A DNA stretch of 43,956 nucleotides from NCBI GenBank assembly GCA_964450345.1, contig CAYVEL010000007.1, positions 1 through 43,956 of the forward strand, given 5' to 3'. Below the pieces are notes generated by a model. That model saw only the letters and a list, made by a program, of their open reading frames with translations. It had not been told where the DNA came from and ran no database searches. Each line of letters begins with the position of its first letter. Within the stretch, counting starts at the first letter, position 1. Of the stretch, positions 14,085 to 19,970 are shown piece after piece. The DNA is from JAPLZH01 sp964450345 (GTDB lineage Bacteria; Patescibacteriota; Minisyncoccia; Phycocordibacterales; PALSA-1337). Position numbers and translations under genes: made by a program.

Positions 14085-14405
14085 TCAAAATGGTAACGGG
14101 TCGTTATCGTTTGATATAGGTGCTTGGGTTGAGCTTTGATTTTCTTGTTTTGCTTCTGATACTGCAATAGTTCCGTTAGTCCAATATACTTTACCATTAC
14201 CAACAAAGAATTTTTCTTTTTTAGCTTCTCTTTGCTCTTTTGTTTGCGAAACATAACTACTTACATTTTGTCCGTATGTATTTGTTTCATCATTAATACT
14301 TAGAGTAATTGATACTCCTTTACCTTCTTCTCCTTTTGCTTCTAAAACTTTTAATAATGTTTGAAGCGTTTCTTTTTTAATGTAAATTTCTGCTAATGCT
14401 GACAT
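14085..14405 (-). CDS. Single-stranded DNA-binding-like protein, 106 aa
   Basis: N-terminal IYIKKETLQTLL, then EGKGVSITLSINDETN and YVSQTKEQREAKKEKFFVGNGKVYW. This is a small phage SSB-like family found next to RecT and YqaJ genes. The tail SNDNDPLPF is a good match to the SSB C-terminal interaction motif. It overlaps the exonuclease gene by 13 bases. Confidence 0.7.
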   Translation of the reverse strand: MSALAEIYIKKETLQTLLKVLEAKGEEGKGVSITLSINDETNTYGQNVSSYVSQTKEQREAKKEKFFVGNGKVYWTNGTIAVSEAKQENQSSTQAPISNDNDPLPF

Positions 14406-15004
14406 GGTTTGTAATTTTTATATGTTTGTAAATTCTCTTGTATTAATTTTCTTCCTTCGTCAAATCCATTTATTAATTTTTCAAAATACTTTTGGTCGGG
14501 ATAAATTCTTTTTACAAATAAATGCTTTTTAAAGTTCGGGTTGTAAGATACAAAATCCCACCATTCACGCTCTGAAACTAATAAAGACATTTGTATTTGA
14601 TTATATGGAATATCTGATTCATCCCCACATATTAAAGCAAAGTGTTTGTCGTCGTTCCTAGCCTTTATTTCAAGTCCTCCATTAGCTCCAATCAAACCAT
14701 CGGGGCTAATACATACATCTTTGTATTTTGAATTAGTTATACAGCCACAATGAAATACACTAACATTTAACTCAAATTCGTAAGATGTAACAGCTAAAGG
14801 TTCATATTCGTTTCCTCTATCAATATCCTTGCTAGTTATAATCCTTTTTTCGCCCCCAGACATTTGCATTGCAATACTCCGAGCGTATGTTTTTAATCCT
14901 GCACCACAAGCTCCAATAGCCGTTGCATTAGAAGCTGAAAGTTTATCTTTTTTGAATTCAAACCACTCTTCGCTTTGTTGTTCAAAATTGTGATATTCTA
15001 TCAT
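14393..15004 (-). CDS. YqaJ-type viral recombinase exonuclease, 203 aa
   Basis: A lambda-exonuclease superfamily protein. ASNATAIG (24-31), RGNEYEP (63-69), SPDGLIG (100-106) and LEIKA (111-115) give the PD-(D/E)xK centre with D102, E112 and K114. It would resect double-strand ends for RecT annealing. It overlaps the recT gene (ATGATAG), a usual pair. Confidence 0.88.
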   Translation of the reverse strand: MIEYHNFEQQSEEWFEFKKDKLSASNATAIGACGAGLKTYARSIAMQMSGGEKRIITSKDIDRGNEYEPLAVTSYEFELNVSVFHCGCITNSKYKDVCISPDGLIGANGGLEIKARNDDKHFALICGDESDIPYNQIQMSLLVSEREWWDFVSYNPNFKKHLFVKRIYPDQKYFEKLINGFDEGRKLIQENLQTYKNYKPCQH

Positions 15005-15747
15005 AACTGTTGTTTTTTAGATGTCAACATGCTAATAAATACATTTTTATGCTCAACTGATTCTATATATTTTTTATATATCAAATCCAAATCATCTTTT
15101 ATTTTAGCATTATCTATTTCATCTAATATTTCTTGTGGCAAAGATACCCTATTCGGGTCGTTATACTCATTATCTTCATCTTCAATATCTTTTACTAAGT
15201 CTTTAAAATGAACGCTACAAATACGCTTAATTACAGATTTAAGAACCATTCTATCGAACCACGCATCCCAAATAAAAGTCATTTTAGATGTTTTTTTCAT
15301 TTTGTCAATAGTAGCCATATCTAATAGCTCGATAAACTCTCCTTTTGAGTTCTTAACTATCCCGTAAGCTCCGACAATTTTTTTAGTGGTTGAAAAAGGG
15401 TTTTTAATTTCATGTTTATAAATAACTTTTCCGCTTTCTTTTGAGAATGAATAAACATCATCTTCATATACTATTCCAAAATCAAATATTGTTTCGGGAT
15501 AATTAATAAGAACTTTATTTTTGTAAGCGTGATAGTCATAATTTACAACTACCTTTTTTAGAAATGCTAAAGTGATTGAATCTCCATCAATATACATACC
15601 TATATCAGCAACCTTTCTAAATACTTGTTCAAATTCTGTTTCTTGAACATTTAAGCTCCAATTTGTTTTGGGGTCTGATTTTAAAGACTTGATATAATTA
15701 AGATAAATTGAAACTTTTTCTTTTGGTAATCCTTTGTATAAACTCAT
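15001..15747 (-). CDS. recT: RecT-family single-strand annealing protein, 248 aa
   Basis: Start at MSLYKGLPKE; the longer frame runs into the leader RNA. The central region ELLDMATIDKMKK...TFIWDAWFDRMVLKSVIKR is the RecT family pattern. The N-terminal part has IYLNYIKSLKSDP, as in related proteins. With YqaJ and the SSB-like protein it forms the phage recombination module. Expression is preceded by a structured leader at 15764-15852. Confidence 0.85.
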   Translation of the reverse strand: MSLYKGLPKEKVSIYLNYIKSLKSDPKTNWSLNVQETEFEQVFRKVADIGMYIDGDSITLAFLKKVVVNYDYHAYKNKVLINYPETIFDFGIVYEDDVYSFSKESGKVIYKHEIKNPFSTTKKIVGAYGIVKNSKGEFIELLDMATIDKMKKTSKMTFIWDAWFDRMVLKSVIKRICSVHFKDLVKDIEDEDNEYNDPNRVSLPQEILDEIDNAKIKDDLDLIYKKYIESVEHKNVFISMLTSKKQQL

Positions 15748-15763
15748 AATAATATTTTTAAAT

Positions 15764-15852
15764 AAAAATGCCCTAATCTTAAACATTGGGGTCTGACTTC
15801 CAACGAAAAAGAAAAGGGCTAATAAGATTATTGCTTATTGTCAGACCGCAAT
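15764..15852 (-). ncRNA. Structured recT leader, A-B-A'-B' topology
   Basis: On the minus strand ATTGCGGTCTGAC (15852-15840) pairs with GTCAGACCCCAAT (15797-15785), 12 of 13 positions. TAATCTTA (15830-15823) pairs with TAAGATTA (15781-15774), followed by GGGCATTTTTA. The stems interleave, as in the leader at 5322-5431, so a pseudoknot or an on/off switch is possible. Confidence 0.6.
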
Positions 15853-15859
15853 AGTATGC

Positions 15860-15889
15860 CAAAGATACAAAATGTTTTTAAAAAAACAA
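15860..15889 (-). promoter_or_regulatory. Promoter of the recT operon
   Basis: TTG (15889-15887), 19 bases, TATCTTTG (15867-15860) on the minus strand. It has the same -7 sequence as the promoter at 5434. Confidence 0.75.
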
Positions 15890-15906
15890 TACCTAAATGA
15901 AATATT

Positions 15907-16131
15907 TTAAAAAGGAGTATCAATTTTAGGTATATAAAGCATAGTTCTTAGTTTTGTCAATGATATAAACTTTCTGTTTATCCAGTAGCCCATGCAACGA
16001 CAATTGTAATGTGGAATTAATTTTCGATTAGTTTTTAGGTTGTATAAACATTTGTCCTCACCAAAAACATAATTTTCACAGCCTTGAATATGCCATTTAT
16101 ATTTAGTGTGGTTTTCAATAGCACTTTTCAT
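15907..16131 (-). CDS. Small phage protein, paralogue of the 5464 gene, 74 aa
   Basis: YKW...CLYNLKTNRKLIPHYN.RCMGYWINRKFISLTKLR...IDTPF repeats the motif order of the 5464-5688 protein, with equal length. As there, its start lies next to the left boundary of a cassette run (16179). The function is unknown; the modular repeat resembles DNA-binding parts of homing endonucleases. Confidence 0.6.
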   Translation of the reverse strand: MKSAIENHTKYKWHIQGCENYVFGEDKCLYNLKTNRKLIPHYNCRCMGYWINRKFISLTKLRTMLYIPKIDTPF

Positions 16132-16153
16132 TGATAATTAGTATTTTATGCTT

Positions 16154-16185
16154 TAGACAAAACTAGGTATAGCAAATCGTTAGGG
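16154..16185 (+). other. attI-like left boundary of cassette run 2
   Basis: ACTAGGTATAGCAAATCGTTA shares TAGnnnTAGC and GTTA spacing with the other two run starts. There is no attC arm on its left. GTTAGGGTT at 16179 is complementary to AACCCTAAC at 16869-16877, the left core of the site closing the same cassette. Confidence 0.45.
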
Positions 16186-16186
16186 T

Positions 16187-16825
16187 TCATGCTAAGACAT
16201 GCTCTGCCATTTCAAAAACTGGAAAAACTTGAGCGTTCTTCATTACGGATATTTTATTATTTTGAAATAATCCTCCTAATGTCCAATCGCATCCCTTGCC
16301 TTTTGCATATCTGCCTATGCAACTGAAATAGGCCTTATTCTCTGGATTCTCCACCCCATTATCTATAAAGTCTTGCACAGTTTGCACATTCCCACATGTG
16401 GGGCATTTGAAAGCCCATTTTTTAGAATCTTCTCCAAATCTTTCTTTTAGTTCATTTATCCAATCTTCATAATCAATAATGTTTTCAGAGTTAAGCAGTG
16501 GCATGTTATTATCTTGATAATAATTCATATACCAATAACCTCTGTCTGTTTCCCATATTTCCAATACTTCTTCAACTGTCTTGCCTGTCTTTTCAGAATA
16601 GTGTTTCGCTCTATCCAAAATCCATTTATACTTATTGCAGTATTGGTGAAAACATTTTGAAACTCGAACACACTTTTCTTTTATCCCCATTGCTAAAAGA
16701 CCTTTATTATCTTGCGGAAGCATTTGTGTATATTCGTGATTGCAACCATTTTCGTTAAAGCAATTATTTCCTTCAACACAATCTTTCATTATCGAAGCCT
16801 TTAGACTTTCTATTCCTTTTTTCAT
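16187..16825 (-). CDS. VVA0879-like zinc protein, 212 aa
   Basis: The C-terminal third carries FKCPTCGNVQTVQDFIDNG, FSCIGRYAKG and GCDWTLGGLFQ, the signature of the VVA0879 family found in phages and accessory DNA. The N-terminal part has several Cys (CVEGNNC, CNHEY) and a helical WIL...HYSEKTGKTVEEV segment. The function of the family is unknown to me. It is the sole gene of the first cassette of run 2. Confidence 0.65.
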   Translation of the reverse strand: MKKGIESLKASIMKDCVEGNNCFNENGCNHEYTQMLPQDNKGLLAMGIKEKCVRVSKCFHQYCNKYKWILDRAKHYSEKTGKTVEEVLEIWETDRGYWYMNYYQDNNMPLLNSENIIDYEDWINELKERFGEDSKKWAFKCPTCGNVQTVQDFIDNGVENPENKAYFSCIGRYAKGKGCDWTLGGLFQNNKISVMKNAQVFPVFEMAEHVLA

Positions 16826-16870
16826 TTTTGATATGTTTTATGTTTAATACTAATTTAATAAAGCACGAAA

Positions 16871-16933
16871 CCCTAACAAGCGGTCATGCCACATTCCGCT
16901 TCGCTCCACGATGGCATACCGCATGGCGTTATA
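16871..16933 (+). repeat. attC-like site G, twin of site C
   Basis: Cores CCTAAC (16872-16877) and GTTAT (16928-16932). Bases 16874-16923 are identical to 7317-7366 (50 of 50), including the extra C. The flanks differ, as expected when each core matches its own cassette. Confidence 0.82.
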
Positions 16934-17168
16934 AAAAATTAATAGAAATAGGCTTACGGTCTAAAAATTCAATAGGCCAGTTTAATAATGCCATTATTTC
17001 AATAATTTTTTCATTACTCAATACATGGATAAACCCTTTTTCAAACCTCGATAAATTTGATTGAGATAAACCATCTATTTTTTTGCACAATTCAGTTTGA
17101 GAATAACCTCTATATTCTCTAACAAATTTTAGGTTTCTACCCTTCCCATTATTGAATGATACATACAT
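16929..17168 (-). CDS. XRE-family helix-turn-helix protein, 79 aa
   Basis: Start at MYVSFNNGKG; the longer frame enters the attC-like site. LKFVREYRGYSQTELCKKI and LSQSNLSRFEKGF form a Cro/C1-type helix-turn-helix, followed by NEKIIEIMALLNWPIEFL, as at the N-terminus of XRE proteins paired with metallopeptidases. No partner gene is present. The stop codon lies in the crossover core. Confidence 0.7.
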   Translation of the reverse strand: MYVSFNNGKGRNLKFVREYRGYSQTELCKKIDGLSQSNLSRFEKGFIHVLSNEKIIEIMALLNWPIEFLDRKPISINFL

Positions 17169-17181
17169 AATAAAAAACTTT

Positions 17182-17284
17182 TTATAACACAACCTCATGC
17201 AACATAAAGCAAGTAGGTCGTATTGGTTGATATTCGTTGTTTGCTATGCTTTACGATTGCATAGCTTTTTACCGTTAGTTATAA
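17182..17284 (+). repeat. attC-like site H
   Basis: Cores ATAAC (17184-17188) and GTTAT (17278-17282). The arms CT-C-ATGCAA and TTGCAT-AG continue into CATAAAGCA and TGCTTTACG. Extra C in the left arm. TTTTTATAAC is the complement of GTTATAAAAA at 16928. Confidence 0.68.
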
Positions 17285-17653
17285 CTTATTTGAAAAAACT
17301 TCGTCAACGCTACCATTTAAATAAAAAATTCTGCAATCAGGTTTAGTCCACCCATACATATCAGCTAAACATTGAGCCACCTCTCTAATATCTTTAAAAT
17401 CCTGATTATATGATTTTGAATATTCAGATAAATCTATGATGCTACCTTCATAAGCTTCACTCCATCTATCTCCACAACATTCGCAATCCATGCCTAAATC
17501 ACACCCATCAAAATAAACACCTAAGTTTCCAGCCTTTTCATTAGCATCTTCGGCACTTAATGCCTCTATAAATAAACGATGGCATACTTTTTCATTCACC
17601 TCGAAACTTCCACCCGAATTGTTTTGGCAGAACTCATAAAATTTATTTTCCAT
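17279..17653 (-). CDS. Conserved phage protein (QNNSGGSF type), 124 aa
   Basis: FYEFCQNNSGGSFEVNEKVCHRLFIEA at the N-terminus, then FDGCDLGMDCECCGDRW with a likely zinc site. I recognise this as a widespread phage hypothetical family, in which the first strand reads F.QNNSGGSF. The function is unknown. Sole gene of its cassette; the stop codon is in the crossover core. Confidence 0.7.
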   Translation of the reverse strand: MENKFYEFCQNNSGGSFEVNEKVCHRLFIEALSAEDANEKAGNLGVYFDGCDLGMDCECCGDRWSEAYEGSIIDLSEYSKSYNQDFKDIREVAQCLADMYGWTKPDCRIFYLNGSVDEVFSNKL

Positions 17654-17664
17654 AATAAAAACAA

Positions 17665-17760
17665 GTTATAACAACAGCTCATGCCACATAGCTAAGAGTG
17701 CTGTTTTATTAATAATTAAGTTAGTTGTGCAGCTACGGTGGCATAGCTGCGGCATGTTAA
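17665..17760 (+). repeat. attC-like site I
   Basis: Cores TTATAAC (17666-17672) and GTTAA (17756-17760). The arms CAGCT-C-ATGCCACATAGCT and AGCTACGGTGGCAT-AGCTG pair well, with an extra C in the left arm. The loop is long and AT-rich. Confidence 0.75.
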
Positions 17761-17933
17761 TTTTTAGAATCCTCAAATTCTGCCTCAACATCCGTTTCAC
17801 CGCCACAATCATCACACTCTACGCAATAATCACGGGTGTTAGTAAACGAATATCCCCCGCAATTCCAACATTTTATCTGTCCTTCGACATATTCAGCTAG
17901 TTTATTGTCTAGCTTGCGACCTTCTTTGCTCAT
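17757..17933 (-). CDS. Zinc-ribbon protein, 58 aa
   Basis: CWNCG (22-26) and CVECDDCG (37-44) give a zinc ribbon, with an acidic tail. The stop is inside the right core of attC-like site I. Its start overlaps the previous stop (ATGA). It is the last gene of a four-gene phage block (18559-17757). Confidence 0.6.
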   Translation of the reverse strand: MSKEGRKLDNKLAEYVEGQIKCWNCGGYSFTNTRDYCVECDDCGGETDVEAEFEDSKN

Positions 17934-18169
17934 AGTTTTACTTTTGTTATTAATATTTCTGTATAATGAAATAACATTGAAAATCCGCTATCGTTTTGAC
18001 ATCTAAAAAGTCCTATCCCTGATTCTGATTCACAGTTATCGATAATTTTTATCTTAGTTCCAGTTTCAAATCCAAGTTTTTTATGGTCTTCAACATAAGG
18101 CGAAAGGAAGTCGGCTACAACTCCTTCATATCCTACCTTAAATAGTTCTTGTTCAATCGTCAAACTCAT
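17930..18169 (-). CDS. Hypothetical protein, 79 aa
   Basis: A small acidic protein; the centre TGTKIKIIDNCESESGIGLFRC is beta-rich. ATGA overlap with the next gene, 17-base overlap with the membrane protein before it. No family recognised. Confidence 0.55.
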   Translation of the reverse strand: MSLTIEQELFKVGYEGVVADFLSPYVEDHKKLGFETGTKIKIIDNCESESGIGLFRCQNDSGFSMLFHYTEILITKVKL

Positions 18170-18389
18170 GTCTATCTTTTTTAGGAGTGATGAATAATTT
18201 AACTAACACTATTAGTGCGCAAAATCCTGCTATTTGCAGCCAATATTTAAACAAGTTAGATGTAATAGCTTTATATATTTCTGCATAAGGAATAAATACC
18301 GATACGCTCATTATAATAGCTATACTTACTCCAAGTATAAACGCAGCCAACAATGGATTAACTATGATAAAATGTGCTAGCTTTTTCAT
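18153..18389 (-). CDS. Two-pass membrane protein, 78 aa
   Basis: Hydrophobic segments at about residues 8-34 and 46-68, with a basic C-terminus (TPKKDRHEF). The role is unknown; envelope-targeting accessory genes are common here. It overlaps both neighbours. Confidence 0.55.
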   Translation of the reverse strand: MKKLAHFIIVNPLLAAFILGVSIAIIMSVSVFIPYAEIYKAITSNLFKYWLQIAGFCALIVLVKLFITPKKDRHEFDD

Positions 18390-18559
18390 AATTCAAAATC
18401 TTTTAAGGTTTTATTTTCATCGTAATATTGTTTCATTTTTTTAAGAGCTTTTCTAATATGCTCGTCTAAAGATTTCTTTTGACTGATTGGAACTTTATGC
18501 CTTACTAAACTAAGTTTTTCCCCGTACTTTAGTTTGTTACCCGATTTTTTACTCCCCAT
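18386..18559 (-). CDS. Basic hypothetical protein, 57 aa
   Basis: Frame from ATG 18559; its stop overlaps the next start (ATGA). Strongly Lys-rich, helical C-terminal half (LDEHIRKALKKMKQYYDE). VRHKVPISQKKSLDEHIR could be a small DNA-binding helix. First gene of its block. Confidence 0.5.
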   Translation of the reverse strand: MGSKKSGNKLKYGEKLSLVRHKVPISQKKSLDEHIRKALKKMKQYYDENKTLKDFEL

Positions 18560-18654
18560 ATTATTTTTTTAAAATTAGTAGTTCGCTTTCCTCAAAGGTC
18601 ATTCGATTTCCGTTTTCACTTTCAAATATTTACAAGGTTATGTTATACAAATAT

Positions 18655-18693
18655 TAGACCTAGCGGATAGTTATGTGTAAGCGTAAAAACGCT
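18655..18693 (+). other. attI-like left boundary of cassette run 3
   Basis: ATTAGACCTAGCGGATAG ends at 18670 and shares 14 of 18 positions with the run 1 boundary. The following 24 bases (18670-18693) are identical to 6443-6466. The rest of 18560-18694 holds no gene that I can see. Confidence 0.5.
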
Positions 18694-18694
18694 G

Positions 18695-18898
18695 TTAACA
18701 CGAACCGTATCTAAATGAAGTAAATCCATCGTTATCATTTGGACTAAAACCTAAAACCTTAAGTTCTTCCAAATCTTTACTATCCGTTATTAAATCAGGT
18801 GATATACACACATATAGAGTGTCATGCTCACAATGAGTAGGATAAGTAGGATTTGCATACTTTAAAAAAATTTTCAATGCTTTAATTAAATTTTCCAT
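18695..18898 (-). CDS. Conserved phage protein ending in FRYGSC, 67 aa
   Basis: LKIFLKYANPTYPTHCEHDTLYV and a C-terminal FTSFRYGSC are a pattern that I know from small phage proteins of unknown function. Its 5' and 3' flanks closely resemble those of the 6465-6737 gene. Sole gene of its cassette. Confidence 0.6.
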   Translation of the reverse strand: MENLIKALKIFLKYANPTYPTHCEHDTLYVCISPDLITDSKDLEELKVLGFSPNDNDGFTSFRYGSC

Positions 18899-18942
18899 TT
18901 TGTTTATTTATTAAATTAATATTCGTAAAATTAAACGCCTAC

Positions 18943-19049
18943 ACATAACAACCGCTATGGCACATAGCCACAGCCCACGGTTGTTTGTTTCTCGAACGAC
19001 ATCATCCTCACGGCTGATGTCTACGATGACATAGCGGCAACCGTTATAT
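18943..19049 (+). repeat. attC-like site K
   Basis: Cores ATAAC (18945-18949) and GTTAT (19043-19047). Arms ACCGCTATG and CATAGCGG pair, with a long loop. The left flank CGCCTACACATAAC is the same as in site B. Confidence 0.68.
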
Positions 19050-19262
19050 GCAAGGCTCAAAAAATCTACATTTGCAAACAGGTTTGTTTGGGTATAAGTC
19101 ATGTTTTCTTCCTAGCCAAAACTTTTTTAAACATACACCCCTTTTAATGAAATCGTTTAATGTTTTAAAACTTTGATGCTTGCATCCTAAACAAAGCCCA
19201 GCGCATAACATACGGTTAGCGTCATTGCCACATTGGTCTTTTTCTTTAGCGTCTGAACTCAT
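19044..19262 (-). CDS. Cys-rich cassette protein, 72 aa (or 55 aa)
   Basis: Eight or more Cys (MLCAGLCLGCKHQ, RGVCLKK, VCKCRFFEPC) suggest one or two zinc sites. The longer frame starts at 19262 inside the loop of attC-like site L. An internal ATG at 19211 would give 55 residues holding most of the Cys. The stop codon is in the crossover core of site K. No family recognised. Confidence 0.5.
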   Translation of the reverse strand: MSSDAKEKDQCGNDANRMLCAGLCLGCKHQSFKTLNDFIKRGVCLKKFWLGRKHDLYPNKPVCKCRFFEPCI

Positions 19263-19331
19263 AATTATTTAATTTAAGTATTAATATTTTGTTTAAGGTT
19301 GGCAACGAACGCCAACCGCACTTCGTTACCA
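19202..19331 (+). repeat. attC-like site L (long loop, imperfect)
   Basis: Core CATAAC (19204-19209) and GTTACC (19325-19330). The left arm near 19212-19230 (CGGTTAGCGTCATTGCCA) pairs imperfectly with the right arm near 19302-19319 (TTGGCAACGAACGCCAACCG). The left half overlaps the 5' end of the cassette gene. Lower confidence than the other sites. Confidence 0.5.
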
Positions 19332-19347
19332 CAAATTAGAATCCGTG

Positions 19348-19725
19348 CTACTCATTACATTCTGTCAGCCAAAATTTGGTGCATACAAAATGAACCCCTT
19401 TTATTGTAGAATATATATTTCCTTCTTTAGGGGATTCTAAATTTCCTCGTGTACATTTTGCCTGTGTCACAAATCCAAGAAAAATAAATTCAGGTAATTC
19501 CTCGGTGAAACATTTTACTTTTGGTTTTGAAGAAATGTATATTCTCTCTCTAATTCCCTCTTTAACTTTGAATCCATAGAACCTTCTAATTTGACTTTTA
19601 AAGTTTTTTGCTGATTCAAACTTTGTCATAAAATCTTGTTTTTCACAAATAATTTCTTTTGGGCAAAATTCTGACCCATTATCATCAACACTTCTGTTGA
19701 TACATTTTTTACAAATTTCTTTCAT
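19348..19725 (-). CDS. Hypothetical Cys-containing cassette protein, 125 aa
   Basis: N-terminal CKKC and FCPKEIIC suggest a small zinc knuckle. The rest is mixed alpha/beta with a KFWLTECNE end. No family recognised. Sole gene of the last cassette of run 3. Confidence 0.55.
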   Translation of the reverse strand: MKEICKKCINRSVDDNGSEFCPKEIICEKQDFMTKFESAKNFKSQIRRFYGFKVKEGIRERIYISSKPKVKCFTEELPEFIFLGFVTQAKCTRGNLESPKEGNIYSTIKGVHFVCTKFWLTECNE

Positions 19726-19756
19726 GATAATATAATTTTTAAATTAAATAACTTGC

Positions 19757-19787
19757 GGTAACAACCGGTCATAGCACAGCGTTATTT
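19757..19787 (+). repeat. attC-like site M (truncated)
   Basis: Left core GGTAAC (19757-19762) with arm ACCGGTCATAGCAC, directly followed by AGCGTTAT. The right arm is missing. TTGCGGTAAC matches the complement of GTTACCACAA at 19325 in 9 of 10 positions. Confidence 0.55.
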
Positions 19788-19795
19788 TGATATGA

Positions 19796-19826
19796 CAAAG
19801 TAAAGTATTATTTTTCGTTCCCACAA
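19796..19826 (-). promoter_or_regulatory. Possible promoter reading into cassette run 3
   Basis: TTG (19826-19824), 20 bases, TTACTTTG (19803-19796) on the minus strand is one base off the consensus. It sits at the right edge of run 3 and would transcribe the cassette genes. Confidence 0.35.
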
Positions 19827-19876
19827 ATAATAATACAACAAATATTGATTTTAACTATATATTTAACATTTGGCAA

Positions 19877-19904
19877 TAAAAAAGCCCCATATTTCTATGA
19901 GGCT
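19877..19904 (-). terminator. Terminator after the lysis genes
   Basis: AGCCTCAT pairs with ATGGGGCT (19904-19897 with 19890-19883, one G-T pair), followed by six T. A second hairpin, TTGCGAGAT/ATCTCGCAA, lies at 19937-19963 just after the lysis operon. Confidence 0.75.
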
Positions 19905-19970
19905 GCCTGTAAAGTGTTTCTTAATACTTATTGTTTTTGCGAGATATTTATAGAATCTCGCAATTAAATC

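Larger units (their letters stand above)
16179..17760 (+). mobile_element. Integron-like cassette run 2 (three cassettes)
   Basis: Cassettes 16180-16928, 16929-17278 and 17279-17756 each hold one minus-strand gene and end in an attC-like site. Two of the three genes stop exactly in the crossover core (TAA within TAAC). A phage-type gene block continues to the right. Confidence 0.75.
18670..19787 (+). mobile_element. Integron-like cassette run 3 (three cassettes)
   Basis: Cassettes 18671-19043, 19044-19325 and 19326-19781 each hold one minus-strand gene. The closing sites are K, L (long, imperfect) and M (truncated). Start/core complementarity is strong for the first and third cassettes and weak for the second. 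Confidence 0.68.

Noticed and set aside
18560..18670. Full attC-like site at the left of cassette run 3
   Set aside because: Only the right core GTTATG and the attI-like motif are present; no left arm pairs with it.
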